From Rhodococcus sp. HM1 (GTDB taxonomy: Bacteria > Actinomycetota > Actinomycetes > Mycobacteriales > Mycobacteriaceae), in the NCBI RefSeq assembly GCF_023218075.1, contig NZ_JALPTB010000004.1, forward strand, positions 124,001 through 188,000: a DNA stretch of 64,000 nucleotides. Reading direction: 5' to 3'. The notes under the pieces are model-generated. The model was not told where the DNA came from, did not search any database, and saw only the letters and a program-made list of their open reading frames with translations. The position numbers and the translations under genes were made by a program. Below are positions 7,870 through 16,204 of this stretch, piece after piece. The stretch's first letter is position 1, and each line of letters begins with the position of its first letter.

Positions 7870-9230
7870 CGGGCGGCGCTCGCGGGCTTGGGGATCCGGT
7901 TCTCCCATTCACGCGCAGCGGGACGCTCGAGTCCGAGGTTCTCGCGCAGGGTGGATCCCTCGTATTCGGTTCGGAACAGGCCGCGCTTCTGCAGCTCGGG
8001 GACGACCTGCCGGGTGAAGTCCTCGAATCCCCCGGGCTGGTAGGGAGCCTGCACCATGAAGCCGTCGCACGCGCCTCCGGTGAACCACTCCTCCAGGCCG
8101 TCGGCGACTTCCGTTGCGGTACCGATGAATCCGCCTTCGACGCGGCCACCGTACTGCTTGCCGAGCTCACGCAGCGTGAGGCCCTCGCGTTCGGTGATCT
8201 CGCGGACCTCGCGGTAGTGGCCCTCGACGCCGGGAACCTCGACGTCGGGCAGCCGCTCGTCGAGGGGGAACGTCGACAGGTCCACGTCCAGGTGGTAGGC
8301 GAGGGTCGAGAGTCCGCCCAGCGGCGGCACCAGTTCGAACAGCTCCTCGAAGGTCTGCTGCGCGATCGCGCTGGTGGCACCGATGACCGGGGCGATCGAC
8401 GGCAGGATCTTCACCTGACGGGGGTCGCGGCCGTGCGCGGCGGCCCGCTCCTTGATCTCGCGGTAGAAGTCCTGCGCCGACTCGAGCGACGCGTGGCTGC
8501 AGAAGATGACGTCGGACCAGCGGGCGGCGAAGTCCTTGCCCTTGGCGGAGGCGCCGGCCTGGATCACCACCGGGTATCCCTGCGGCGGCCGCGGCACGTT
8601 GAGCGGTCCCTGAACGGTGAACCACTCCCCCTTGTGGCCGATCGCGTGCACCTTCTCGGGGTCGGCGAACAACGGCGCCTCGGTGTCCAGGACCAGCGCG
8701 TCGTCCTCCCAGCTGTCCCAGAGCTTCGCCGCCACCTCGAGGAACTCGTCGGCGCGTTCGTAGCGCTTCTCGCGGGGGAACTGCTCGTCGAGGTTGAAAT
8801 TGCGCGCCTCGGACTCCTGGAACGAGGTCACCACGTTCCAGGCAGCGCGGCCGGCGGTGAGGTGGTCCAGGCTCGCGAACGAGCGGGCCACGGTGAACGG
8901 CTGCGCGTACGTGGTGGACACCGTCGCGGCGAGACCGAGGTGCCGGGTCACGGCACCCATCGACGACAGCACGTGCAGCGGGTCGAGACGCAACGAGCCG
9001 AGCGCGCCGTTGCGCAACTGGGTGTCGGTGCTCGACCCGAACCGGTCGGGCACCGAGAGGATGTCGGCGAAGAACGCGAGGTCGAACCTGCCGTCCTCGA
9101 GGGTGCGGGCGATGTTCTGGTAGTACTCCGCGGACAACCACCCGGGGACCGAGGCCGGGTAGCGCCAGCCACCGGGGCGGCCGGGGCCGGCGGTGATGAA
9201 CGCGGCGAGATGCATCTGGGAGTCGGACAT
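7866..9230 (-). CDS. FMNH2-dependent monooxygenase, NtaA/SnaA/DszA family
   Basis: 454 aa luciferase-fold monooxygenase. Family landmarks are WRYP near the start, YQNIARTLEDGRFDLAFFAD, GLAATVSTTYAQPF, RAAWNVVTS, EARNFNL and QAGASAKGKDFAARWSDVIF. Members oxidise nitrilotriacetate, sulfones or sulfur-containing organics with FMNH2 from a partner reductase. Linkage to an SsuABC-type importer and a sulfatase suggests cleavage of C-S bonds for sulfur supply, as in DszA or dimethylsulfide monooxygenase; the substrate is not determinable. ATG 9230 is chosen because homology begins MSDSQMHLAAF. There is no FMN reductase gene beside it, so reductant must come from elsewhere. Confidence 0.82.
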   Translation of the reverse strand: MSDSQMHLAAFITAGPGRPGGWRYPASVPGWLSAEYYQNIARTLEDGRFDLAFFADILSVPDRFGSSTDTQLRNGALGSLRLDPLHVLSSMGAVTRHLGLAATVSTTYAQPFTVARSFASLDHLTAGRAAWNVVTSFQESEARNFNLDEQFPREKRYERADEFLEVAAKLWDSWEDDALVLDTEAPLFADPEKVHAIGHKGEWFTVQGPLNVPRPPQGYPVVIQAGASAKGKDFAARWSDVIFCSHASLESAQDFYREIKERAAAHGRDPRQVKILPSIAPVIGATSAIAQQTFEELFELVPPLGGLSTLAYHLDVDLSTFPLDERLPDVEVPGVEGHYREVREITEREGLTLRELGKQYGGRVEGGFIGTATEVADGLEEWFTGGACDGFMVQAPYQPGGFEDFTRQVVPELQKRGLFRTEYEGSTLRENLGLERPAAREWENRIPKPASAAR

Positions 9231-9256
9231 GACGGTGCTGATACCTACTTCGAGAG

Positions 9257-10339
9257 TTACTGGACGTTCGAGAGTTCTTTGTCGATGACGGACTTGATCG
9301 AGTCGAACCGCGAATCCTGCAGCCACGACGTGACATCGACCTGCTCGGGGTAGATGCCGAGCCGGTGGAAGTTGTCGGCGAGATCCTGGGTGCCGGCGAT
9401 CGCGTCGGCACCGACCGAGGTGAACTGTCCCGCACCGGAGTACGAGAGCCGCTTCGTCTCGACGAGGTCGCGGTACACCTCGGCTTCCATCGCGTTGCCG
9501 CCGAAGCCGCCGAGCCGGGTGAACTCGTCGACGGCCGCGGCGGGGTTGGCCTCGATCCAGCGCTGTGCGTCGCGGACGTTGCGCACCAGCTTCGCCGCGA
9601 CCTCGGGGTGGCTGTTCGCGAAGGATTCACTCGCGACGAAGAACGCGTAGTCGTAGGTCTTCACGTCGGGCAGGGTCGCGGCGTTGTGCTTGCGCTTGGC
9701 GAGTTCGGCCATCGGCTGCCACGTGATCCAGGCGTCCACCTTGCCCTGCGCGAACGCGGCCTCGGCGTCCGCGGCGGTGAGGTTGACGTACTCGATGTCG
9801 TCGAGCGTCAGGCCCGCGGTCTCGAGGTACTTGACCAGGCTGTACGTGCCGGTCGTGCCGCGGTGGTCGGCGACCTTGCGGCCCTTCAGATCTGCGGCGG
9901 ACCGGATGGTGGAGCCCTGCGGGACCAGGACGTCCACCTCGTTGCTCGGCAGCGGGTACGCCACCAGCGGGACGATGGGAACGCCACCGCCGATCGCGTA
10001 GATGACGGCGGTCGCGGTGGCGAAGGAGAAGTCGACGCTGCCGGACTTGATCGCCTCCATCACCGGCAGGGACGCCGGGAATCCGGTGGGCCATTCCACC
10101 GGCACGCCGAGGTCGGCGGCGACGTCGAACCCACCGAGGCTGTTGCGCAGCACGGTGCCCGGTTCGGCGTTGCCGTCGCCGATCAGCGCGTACCGGACCT
10201 GGGTGAGCGGGCCGTCTTCGTCTGCTGCGGCGTCGGTGCTGCACCCGGCGAGGGACAGGGCGGTCAGGCCGAGGACACCGGCGCCGGTGGCCTTGAGGAA
10301 GCCGCGTCGGCTCAGCGACGAAGAGGTCAGGGGTGACAT
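9257..10339 (-). CDS. ssuA: SsuA-like ABC transporter substrate-binding lipoprotein
   Basis: 360 aa periplasmic-binding-type protein of the NrtA/SsuA/TauA family. It has a twin-arginine signal (SRRGFLKATG) followed by lipobox SLAGC, lipidated at Cys33, so it should be exported folded and anchored outside the membrane. Family motifs include PGTVLRNSLGGFDVAADLGV, SGSVDFSF, DLKGRKVADHRGTTG and QGKVDAWITWQP. It is followed by the monooxygenase and preceded by the ATPase and permease genes on the same strand. Aliphatic sulfonates are the likely cargo, but nitrate-, taurine- or thiamine-type relatives share the fold. Confidence 0.8.
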   Translation of the reverse strand: MSPLTSSSLSRRGFLKATGAGVLGLTALSLAGCSTDAAADEDGPLTQVRYALIGDGNAEPGTVLRNSLGGFDVAADLGVPVEWPTGFPASLPVMEAIKSGSVDFSFATATAVIYAIGGGVPIVPLVAYPLPSNEVDVLVPQGSTIRSAADLKGRKVADHRGTTGTYSLVKYLETAGLTLDDIEYVNLTAADAEAAFAQGKVDAWITWQPMAELAKRKHNAATLPDVKTYDYAFFVASESFANSHPEVAAKLVRNVRDAQRWIEANPAAAVDEFTRLGGFGGNAMEAEVYRDLVETKRLSYSGAGQFTSVGADAIAGTQDLADNFHRLGIYPEQVDVTSWLQDSRFDSIKSVIDKELSNVQ

Positions 10340-10391
10340 AGCGGGGGTGAAACCTTCCTACGGGTGGAGCGGGTGGATCGGAGGGGCAGTG

Positions 10392-11120
10392 TCAGGAATG
10401 GAGGGCGCGGTCGGCCTCGAGGAGCCCGTCGAGGAACTCCTCCTTCCAGGCCGCGAGGCGGGCGTCACCGCGGTGCCGGGGGCGGGCCTGGTCGATCCGG
10501 AGTTCACGGGTGATCCCGGATTCGGTGAGCAGCAGCACCCGGTCGGAGAGGATCAACGCTTCCTCGACGTCGTGGGTGACGAGCAGGACGGTGCGGGGCC
10601 GCTCGGCGAGCATCCGTTCGAGCAGTTGCTGCATCGTGACCCGGGTGATCGCGTCGAGCGCGCCGAACGGTTCGTCGAGGAGCAGCACGTCGGGGTGGTG
10701 CAGCAGGGCGCGGGCGAGCGCGACGCGCTGCCGCTGGCCGCCGGACAGTTCGGAGGGCCAGGCGTTCTCCCGACCGGCGAGTCCGACCTCGCGGAGCAGC
10801 GCGGCCGCTTCGTCGCGTCGTCCCTTGGTGCCGAGCTGGACGTTGTCGAGGACGTTGCGCCAGGGCAGGAGCCGGTCCTCCTGGAACATCATGCGCGAGA
10901 CGACGGGCCGGTCGACGGTCGGCTCGACGCGGCCCTCGGTCGGCTGCTCGAGCCCGGCGAGGATCCGGAGCAGGGTGGACTTGCCCACGCCGCTCGGTCC
11001 GAGGAACGTCACGAACTCGCCCGGCGCGATCGACAGGTCGATGTTGTTCAGGATGCGCTTGTCCTGGTAGCGGTGTCCGACGCCGAGCAGGTCGAGTCCG
11101 ACGAGGTCGTCACGGGACAT
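10392..11120 (-). CDS. ssuB: SsuB-like ABC transporter ATP-binding protein
   Basis: 242 aa ATPase. Walker A GPSGVGKST is at 41-49, the signature is LSGGQRQRVALARALL, Walker B is DVLLLDEPFGALD and the switch histidine is in LLVTHDVEEA. The short length and R-IDQARPRHR tail match SsuB/TauB/NrtD proteins that energise uptake of sulfonates and related anions. The ATG at 11120 shares one base with the permease stop (TGATG), so the two subunits are translationally coupled. Confidence 0.85.
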   Translation of the reverse strand: MSRDDLVGLDLLGVGHRYQDKRILNNIDLSIAPGEFVTFLGPSGVGKSTLLRILAGLEQPTEGRVEPTVDRPVVSRMMFQEDRLLPWRNVLDNVQLGTKGRRDEAAALLREVGLAGRENAWPSELSGGQRQRVALARALLHHPDVLLLDEPFGALDAITRVTMQQLLERMLAERPRTVLLVTHDVEEALILSDRVLLLTESGITRELRIDQARPRHRGDARLAAWKEEFLDGLLEADRALHS

Positions 11121-11971
11121 CAGCGAGTTCCCTTCCGGTAGTTGGGGTTCCAGCGGAGGACTCGCGCCTCGACCAGCCGGATGAGCTGATCGGCCAGGAG
11201 GCCGGCGAGCGCGTAGAGCACGATCGCGAGGACGATCCGGTCGTTGCGGAGCAGGTCGCGGCCGTTCTGGGCGAGGAAGCCGATGCCCTCGCTGGTCGCG
11301 ATGGTTTCGGCGATCACGAGCGTCAGCCAGGCCACGCCGAGCGCGTAGCGGATGCCGGTCAGGATCATCGGCATCGCGCCGGGCACGATGACCTGCCGGA
11401 TCAGCTCGCCGCGCCCGAGCCCGTACGAGCGGCCGAGCTGCACGAGCTTCGGATCGACGGTGCGGATACCCGCGACGGTGTTGAGGTAGACGGGGAAGAT
11501 GACGCCGAGGGTCACGAGCAGGACCTTCGGCAGCTCGCCGATGCCGAACGCCGCGATGAGCAGCGGGACGAGGGCGAGATGCGGCAGCGCACGCAGCATC
11601 TGCAGGGTCCGGTCGACGAGTCCTTCGGCGATGCGCGAGAGGCCGACGGCGAAGCCGAGGACGAGACCGATCCCGGCGCCGATGGTGAAGCCGATGACGA
11701 TGCGTCGCACACTCACCAGCAAGTGGGTCTGCAGTTCTCCCGCGGCCCAGAGGTTCCGGGCGGTGTCGAGCACCTTGCTCGGGGGCGGCAGGATCGACGC
11801 GGAGATCAGTCCGGTGGACGAGGCCCACTGCCAGCCGAGCAGCACGAGGGCCGGAACGACCCACGGCAGCAGCGCGGTCGCCCGCGGCGTCCGGATGACG
11901 CGGCGGGTGCGCGGCGGCTCGGCGGTGGGCGCAGGGGTAGCCGGTGCTGCGGAGACCGTGAGATCAGACAT
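11120..11971 (-). CDS. ssuC: SsuC-like ABC transporter permease
   Basis: 283 aa permease with about six membrane segments and the EAA-type cytoplasmic loop (LGRSYGLGRGELIRQVIVPG) that docks on the ATPase. It belongs to the SsuC/TauC/NrtB group. The basic, proline-rich N-terminus (residues 1-33) precedes the first segment LLPWVVPALVLLGWQW. The ATG at 11971 has no recognisable ribosome site of its own; a 14-codon leader ORF with a strong site overlaps its start, which suggests coupled initiation. It is the first large gene of the operon, facing the GntR regulator. Confidence 0.85.
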   Translation of the reverse strand: MSDLTVSAAPATPAPTAEPPRTRRVIRTPRATALLPWVVPALVLLGWQWASSTGLISASILPPPSKVLDTARNLWAAGELQTHLLVSVRRIVIGFTIGAGIGLVLGFAVGLSRIAEGLVDRTLQMLRALPHLALVPLLIAAFGIGELPKVLLVTLGVIFPVYLNTVAGIRTVDPKLVQLGRSYGLGRGELIRQVIVPGAMPMILTGIRYALGVAWLTLVIAETIATSEGIGFLAQNGRDLLRNDRIVLAIVLYALAGLLADQLIRLVEARVLRWNPNYRKGTR

Positions 11972-12008
11972 CGCCGGTCGCCGTCGGTGTGGGGGTGGTC
12001 GTGTTCAT
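11964..12008 (-). CDS. 14-aa leader ORF overlapping ssuC start
   Basis: The minus strand encodes MNTTTPTPTATGDV and a stop, 14 residues rich in Thr/Pro, starting at ATG 12008. GAGGAG lies 4 nt upstream, the best ribosome site in this area, and the stop overlaps the ssuC ATG region by 8 nt in another frame. ssuC itself lacks a ribosome site. I infer a real leader peptide that delivers ribosomes to ssuC. Its ribosome site lies in the 3' arm of a hairpin (12011-12040). Chance cannot be ruled out at this length. Confidence 0.4.
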   Translation of the reverse strand: MNTTTPTPTATGDV

Positions 12009-12010
12009 CG

Positions 12011-12040
12011 TTCTCCTCGCGGACAGCAGTGCGAGGAGCA
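12011..12040 (-). promoter_or_regulatory. Hairpin that can hide the leader ORF ribosome site
   Basis: On the minus strand TGCTCCTCGC and GCGAGGAGAA form a stem of 8-9 bp around 10 nt. The second arm contains GAGGAG, the ribosome site of the leader ORF. A TATAGT -10 candidate (12043-12038) would start transcription close to the first arm. Confidence 0.35.
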
Positions 12041-12073
12041 CTATAAATACAAACGACAACAAACGACGACAAC

Positions 12074-12081
12074 TGTATACA
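12074..12081. promoter_or_regulatory. Candidate GntR (FadR/FCD-type) operator TGTATACA
   Basis: TGTATACA is a perfect 8-bp palindrome in the divergent ssuC/gntR intergenic region, beside the imperfect direct repeat AAACGACAAC / AAACGACGACAAC at 12051-12073. FCD-type GntR regulators commonly bind GTATAC-centred palindromes. It is the only such site I noticed in this intergenic region. Confidence 0.45.
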
Positions 12082-12170
12082 CATGGATTCAAACCCTTCC
12101 CATCCGCGCGCTGCCCTGGTATGGGTTGGTTCGTCCACTTTTCTGCGCGTCTCGAGGAGGGAACCGACCG

Positions 12171-12794
12171 TTGGACGTCGACAGATCGCCGTACGCACAA
12201 CTGCGCGAACGCATTACGAACGGCGAATATGCGCCCGGCTCCATGCTGGTGCCGGCCGGCGTCGGCGCGGAGATGGGGCTGTCGCGGACACCCGTGCGGG
12301 AAGCGTTGCAGCGGCTCGAGTTCGACGGTCTGGTGATCAAGGTCACCCGCGGCTACATGGTGCGTGAGCGCACCGAGGAGGAGGTACTCGCGATCTGTGA
12401 CGCCCGGATCGCGCTGGAATCCGCTGCCGCGTTCGCCGCGGCGACCAGACGATCCGAGATCGATCTGGCCCGGCTGACGAGCCTGTTCGAGCGCGCCGTC
12501 GCGGCACCGGATCCGAAGAGCGCACTCCGCCTGCACAACGACTGGCACGCCGCGCTGCGCTCCGCCGCCCACAACCCGACCATCGCCGAGCTGATGGAAC
12601 GCCTGGACGCGCAACTGGCCGTCTACGACGCCGAGGCGTCCGCGGCTCCCGACAATCTCGACGCGATCGAGACGGAGCACCGCCACATCCTCGACGCGAT
12701 CGTCGCGGGGGACGGCGAGCGGGCGCGCGCCCTGATGACCGCCCACCAGGAGCGCACCCGCGATATCCGCATTTCTGCCATGGCGGCGCGCTAG
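12171..12794 (+). CDS. GntR-family regulator with FCD domain
   Basis: 207 aa. The N-terminal winged helix is clear: LRERITNGEYAPGSML, then LSRTPVREALQRLEFDGLV. The C-terminal FCD sensor domain carries the metal/ligand-binding pattern ALRLHNDWHAAL, HNPTIAEL, ETEHRHILDAI and AHQERT. It starts at TTG 12171, with GAGGAGG at 12154-12160; no in-frame ATG or GTG precedes the DNA-binding domain. It is divergent from the ssuC operon and followed by the FGE and sulfatase genes, so it is the obvious candidate to control both arms in response to a sulfur-related ligand. Confidence 0.85.
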   Translation: MDVDRSPYAQLRERITNGEYAPGSMLVPAGVGAEMGLSRTPVREALQRLEFDGLVIKVTRGYMVRERTEEEVLAICDARIALESAAAFAAATRRSEIDLARLTSLFERAVAAPDPKSALRLHNDWHAALRSAAHNPTIAELMERLDAQLAVYDAEASAAPDNLDAIETEHRHILDAIVAGDGERARALMTAHQERTRDIRISAMAAR

Positions 12795-12841
12795 CCGGGA
12801 ATCCCACCGACGGGCGCACGGACCGTGCGACGCTGATCCCC

Positions 12842-13795
12842 ATGACAAGGGCGCTACCGAAGAACGCAGTGCCGAAGAACATGGTCTTCATTCCGGGAGG
12901 CACGTTCTGGATGGGCTCGGAGGACTTCTATCCCGAGGAACGACCGGTCCACCAGGTAACGGTCGGCGGGTTCTGGATGGACGAGCACCCGGTGACGGTC
13001 GCCGAGTTCCGCCGCTTCGTGAAAGCGACCGGATATGTCACGACCGCGGAGGTCGCGCCCGACCCGGACCGGTACCCCGGGGCGGACCCGGCACTGCTCG
13101 TTCCCGGGTCACTGGTGTTCACCCCGCCCCGGGGCCCTGTTCCCCTCGACGACTACACCCGCTGGTGGTCCTTCACACCCGGCGCCGACTGGCGTCACCC
13201 CGAGGGTCCCGACAGCAATGTCGGAGGCAGGGAACGGCATCCGGTCACGCACGTGTCGTGGTTCGACGCCAGGGCGTACGCCGAGTGGGCCGGCAAGGAA
13301 CTGCCGACCGAGGCGGAGTGGGAGTTCGCCGCGCGCGGCGGCCTCGATCGCAAGATCTTCGTGTGGGGTGACGAGCACGAGCCGGGCGGCCGCCCCGGCG
13401 GGAACGTCTGGCAGGGCGAGTTCCCGTGGCAGAACCTCCTCGAGGACGAGTTCGCCGGAACCTCCCCCGTCGGGCATTTCCGGCCCAACGGGTATGGGCT
13501 CGACGACATGGCCGGCAACGTGTGGGAGTGGACGAGCGACCACTTCTCCCCCGACCACTCGGCGAGCGGCAAGAACGTCGCCCCGGCGTCGTCGTGCTGC
13601 ATTCCGGCGAATCCCCGCGTCGACGCTGCTGTGGTCCACGACCCGAACGAACCGTATGCGCGCCGCGTGATCAAGGGCGGCTCGCACCTGTGCGCGCCGA
13701 ACTACTGTCTTCGCTACCGCCCCGCTGCCCGGCAGGGTGAAACCGAGGAGACGTCGACCTGCCACATCGGCTTCCGGTGCATCCTCCGGCCGTGA
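12842..13795 (+). CDS. Formylglycine-generating enzyme (sulfatase-modifying factor)
   Basis: 317 aa FGE/SUMF1 fold. It opens with MVFIPGGTFWMGSEDF, has the FWMDEHPVTVAEFRRFV block, then THVSWFDARAYAEWAGKELPTEAEWEFAARGG. Near the end, GGSHLCAPNYCLRYRPAARQ carries the two copper-binding cysteines (Cys284 and Cys289). The enzyme oxidises the cysteine of CxPxR sulfatase motifs to formylglycine using O2. The next gene encodes exactly such a sulfatase, so the pair is self-sufficient. ATG 12842 is the first start; Met14 is an alternative. Confidence 0.93.
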   Translation: MTRALPKNAVPKNMVFIPGGTFWMGSEDFYPEERPVHQVTVGGFWMDEHPVTVAEFRRFVKATGYVTTAEVAPDPDRYPGADPALLVPGSLVFTPPRGPVPLDDYTRWWSFTPGADWRHPEGPDSNVGGRERHPVTHVSWFDARAYAEWAGKELPTEAEWEFAARGGLDRKIFVWGDEHEPGGRPGGNVWQGEFPWQNLLEDEFAGTSPVGHFRPNGYGLDDMAGNVWEWTSDHFSPDHSASGKNVAPASSCCIPANPRVDAAVVHDPNEPYARRVIKGGSHLCAPNYCLRYRPAARQGETEETSTCHIGFRCILRP

Positions 13796-13876
13796 CTTCC
13801 ATCTCGTAAACCCGTCTCCGCGACGACGAACCGGTGCTGTACTGGAACGGGTGGGCGGAGAAGGGGGCACACGGTC

Positions 13877-16204
13877 ATGGGCAAGGAACTCCGGGCAGCA
13901 CCGATACCCGGCGGGGATACCCTGCCGTTTCCCCCGACGCCGTCGGGGAGTATCGCGGGCCGCACCATGCAGGAATCGGTGTACAGCCCACACCCGAAGC
14001 AGCGCCGGCTGCCCGCCGACGCCCCGAACATCCTCGTCGTGCTGATCGACGACGCCGGTCCGGGTCTGCCGACAGGGTTCGGCGGCGAGGTGAACACCCC
14101 AACCCTCGACCGCATGCTCGACGAGGGCATCGGCTACAACCGCTTCCACACCACCGCGATGTGTTCGCCGACCCGCGCGTCGCTGCTCACCGGCCGCAAC
14201 CACCATCGCGTCGGCAACGGGCAGATCGCCGAGCTGGCCAACGACTGGGACGGGTATTCCGGCCACATCCCGAAGTCGAGTGCGACGGGAGCGGAGGTCC
14301 TGCGGCACTACGGGTACACCACCGCGGCGTTCGGCAAGTGGCACAACACCCCGGCCGAGGAGACCACGGCCGCCGGGCCCTACGACAACTGGCCCACCGG
14401 CGTCGGTTTCGACTACTTCTACGGCTTCCTCGCCGGTGAGGCATCGCAGTACGAGCCGAACCTCGTCCGCAACACCACCGTCGTCCTGCCACCGAAGACC
14501 CCCGAGCAGGGCTACCACCTCAGCGAGGACCTCGCGGACGACGCCATCGGCTGGTTGCGCCGCCACAAGGCGCTCGACGCCGACCGGCCCTTCTTCATGT
14601 ACTGGGCCAGCGGCTGCCTGCACGGCCCGCACCACATCATGAAGGACTGGGCAGACCGGTATTCGGGCAAGTTCGACGACGGCTGGGACGCCTACCGCGA
14701 GCGCGTGTTCGCCCGGGCCAAGGAGAAGGGCTGGATCCCACCGGAGGCCGAACTCACCGACCGCGATCCCACCATGGCGGCGTGGGACGACATCCCCGAG
14801 GAGGAGAAGCCGTTCCAGCGTCGCCTCATGGAGGTGGCGGCCGGGTACGCCGAGCACTGTGATGTGCAGGTCGGGCGGTTGTTCGACGAGCTGGACCGGC
14901 TCGGCTACCGCGACAACACCCTGGTCCTCTACATCTGGGGCGACAACGGCTCGTCCGGGGAGGGCCAGGAAGGGACCATCAGCGAACTGCTGGCGCAGAA
15001 CGGGATTCCGACGACCCCGGCGCAGCACATCGCCGCCCTCGAGGAACTCGGCGGACTCGACGTCCTCGGCTCTCCGAAGACCGACAACATGTACCACGCG
15101 GGATGGGCGTGGGCGGGCAGCACGCCCTACAAGGGCATGAAACTCCTCGCGTCGCATCTCGGGGGAACCCGCAATCCGATGGTGGCGCGGTGGCCCGCGA
15201 AGATCACCCCCGATCGGACCCCGCGAACCCAGTTCCTGCACTGCAACGATCTGGTGCCGACCTTCTACGACCTGCTCGGAATCACCCCGCCCCGCTCCGT
15301 GAACGGGATTCCGCAGGACCCCATCGACGGTGCCAGCTTCGCGGAGACCTTCGTCGACCGGGACGCGAAGGCGGGCAAGATCACCCAGTACTTCGAGATC
15401 ATGGGCAGCCGCGCGATCTACCACGACGGCTGGATGGCGTCCGCGTTCGGACCCCGGGCACCGTGGCTGCAGGGCATGCCCGGCGGGATCCGCGACTGGA
15501 ACCCCGACGACGACACCTGGGAGCTCTACAATCTCGACGAGGACTGGACCCAGAACCGCAATCTCGCCGAGCAGTATCCCGAGAAGCTGGCCCAGCTGCG
15601 GGAGTTGTTCGCGATCGAGGCGGCCAAGAACAACGCCCTGCCGATCGGCGGGGGGCTCTGGGTGGTGGCACTTCACCCCGAGCAGCGGATCACCACGCCG
15701 TACACCAGCTGGGAGTTCACCGGCGACGTCACCCGTATGCCCGAATTCTGTGCTCCCGCACTGGGAAACAGGAACAACCGCGTTGCCGTCGATCTGACCG
15801 TCCCCGAGCGGGCCGGCGGTGTCCTCTACGCTCTCGGCGGCAACGGCGGCGGGCTGACCTGTTTCATGGACGACGGCTACCTCTGCTACGAGTACAACCT
15901 GTTCATCCTGATGCGCACCAAGATGCGCTCGGCGGAGCCGATTCCGCCCGGCGAGCACAAACTCGAAGTGTTCACCGAGTACGCCGAGACCCGCCCCGGC
16001 GGCCCGCTGAACGTCCGGATGTGTGTCGACGGGCAGAAGGTCGGCGAGACGACCGTGCCGATCAGCGCGCCGTTGCTGTTCACGGCGAACGACTGTCTCG
16101 ACATCGGTACCTGCCTCGGGTCACCGGTGTCGCTCGACTACTACGATCGCGCGCCGTTCCCGTTCGACGGAACCATCGAGAAGGTCGTCGTCGACTACAT
16201 CTAG
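13877..16204 (+). CDS. Type I (formylglycine) arylsulfatase
   Basis: 775 aa sulfatase. Metal ligands begin at VVLIDDAG (Asp58, Asp59). The activation motif CSPTRASLLTGR has the target Cys96, to be converted to formylglycine by the adjacent FGE. Further family blocks are FGKWHNTP, WASGCLHGPHH and WGDNGSSGEGQEG. A long C-terminal part after about residue 600 is typical of larger bacterial arylsulfatases. No signal peptide is visible, so it is probably cytosolic, which agrees with co-occurrence with a cytosolic FGE and with importer genes nearby. It should release sulfate from sulfate esters. The stop overlaps that of the convergent methyltransferase gene within CTAG. Confidence 0.92.
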   Translation: MGKELRAAPIPGGDTLPFPPTPSGSIAGRTMQESVYSPHPKQRRLPADAPNILVVLIDDAGPGLPTGFGGEVNTPTLDRMLDEGIGYNRFHTTAMCSPTRASLLTGRNHHRVGNGQIAELANDWDGYSGHIPKSSATGAEVLRHYGYTTAAFGKWHNTPAEETTAAGPYDNWPTGVGFDYFYGFLAGEASQYEPNLVRNTTVVLPPKTPEQGYHLSEDLADDAIGWLRRHKALDADRPFFMYWASGCLHGPHHIMKDWADRYSGKFDDGWDAYRERVFARAKEKGWIPPEAELTDRDPTMAAWDDIPEEEKPFQRRLMEVAAGYAEHCDVQVGRLFDELDRLGYRDNTLVLYIWGDNGSSGEGQEGTISELLAQNGIPTTPAQHIAALEELGGLDVLGSPKTDNMYHAGWAWAGSTPYKGMKLLASHLGGTRNPMVARWPAKITPDRTPRTQFLHCNDLVPTFYDLLGITPPRSVNGIPQDPIDGASFAETFVDRDAKAGKITQYFEIMGSRAIYHDGWMASAFGPRAPWLQGMPGGIRDWNPDDDTWELYNLDEDWTQNRNLAEQYPEKLAQLRELFAIEAAKNNALPIGGGLWVVALHPEQRITTPYTSWEFTGDVTRMPEFCAPALGNRNNRVAVDLTVPERAGGVLYALGGNGGGLTCFMDDGYLCYEYNLFILMRTKMRSAEPIPPGEHKLEVFTEYAETRPGGPLNVRMCVDGQKVGETTVPISAPLLFTANDCLDIGTCLGSPVSLDYYDRAPFPFDGTIEKVVVDYI

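Noticed and set aside
12067-12198. Cys-containing minus-strand peptide (MCIQLSSF...) as a cysteine attenuator before ssuC
   Set aside because: It has no ribosome site and starts within the probable operator, upstream of the -10 candidate. Its frame runs on past ssuC's start without a functional stop.
13109-15958. Very long open frame (949 codons) on the minus strand across the FGE and sulfatase genes
   Set aside because: It is antisense to two genes with intact catalytic motifs. Its translation has no recognisable domain and is explained by G+C-biased third positions.
7441-16204. Sulfur block as a recent mobile island
   Set aside because: There is no integrase, transposase, flanking direct repeat or clear base-composition change. 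It may be an old insertion or a lineage-specific arrangement, so I report only the synteny break.
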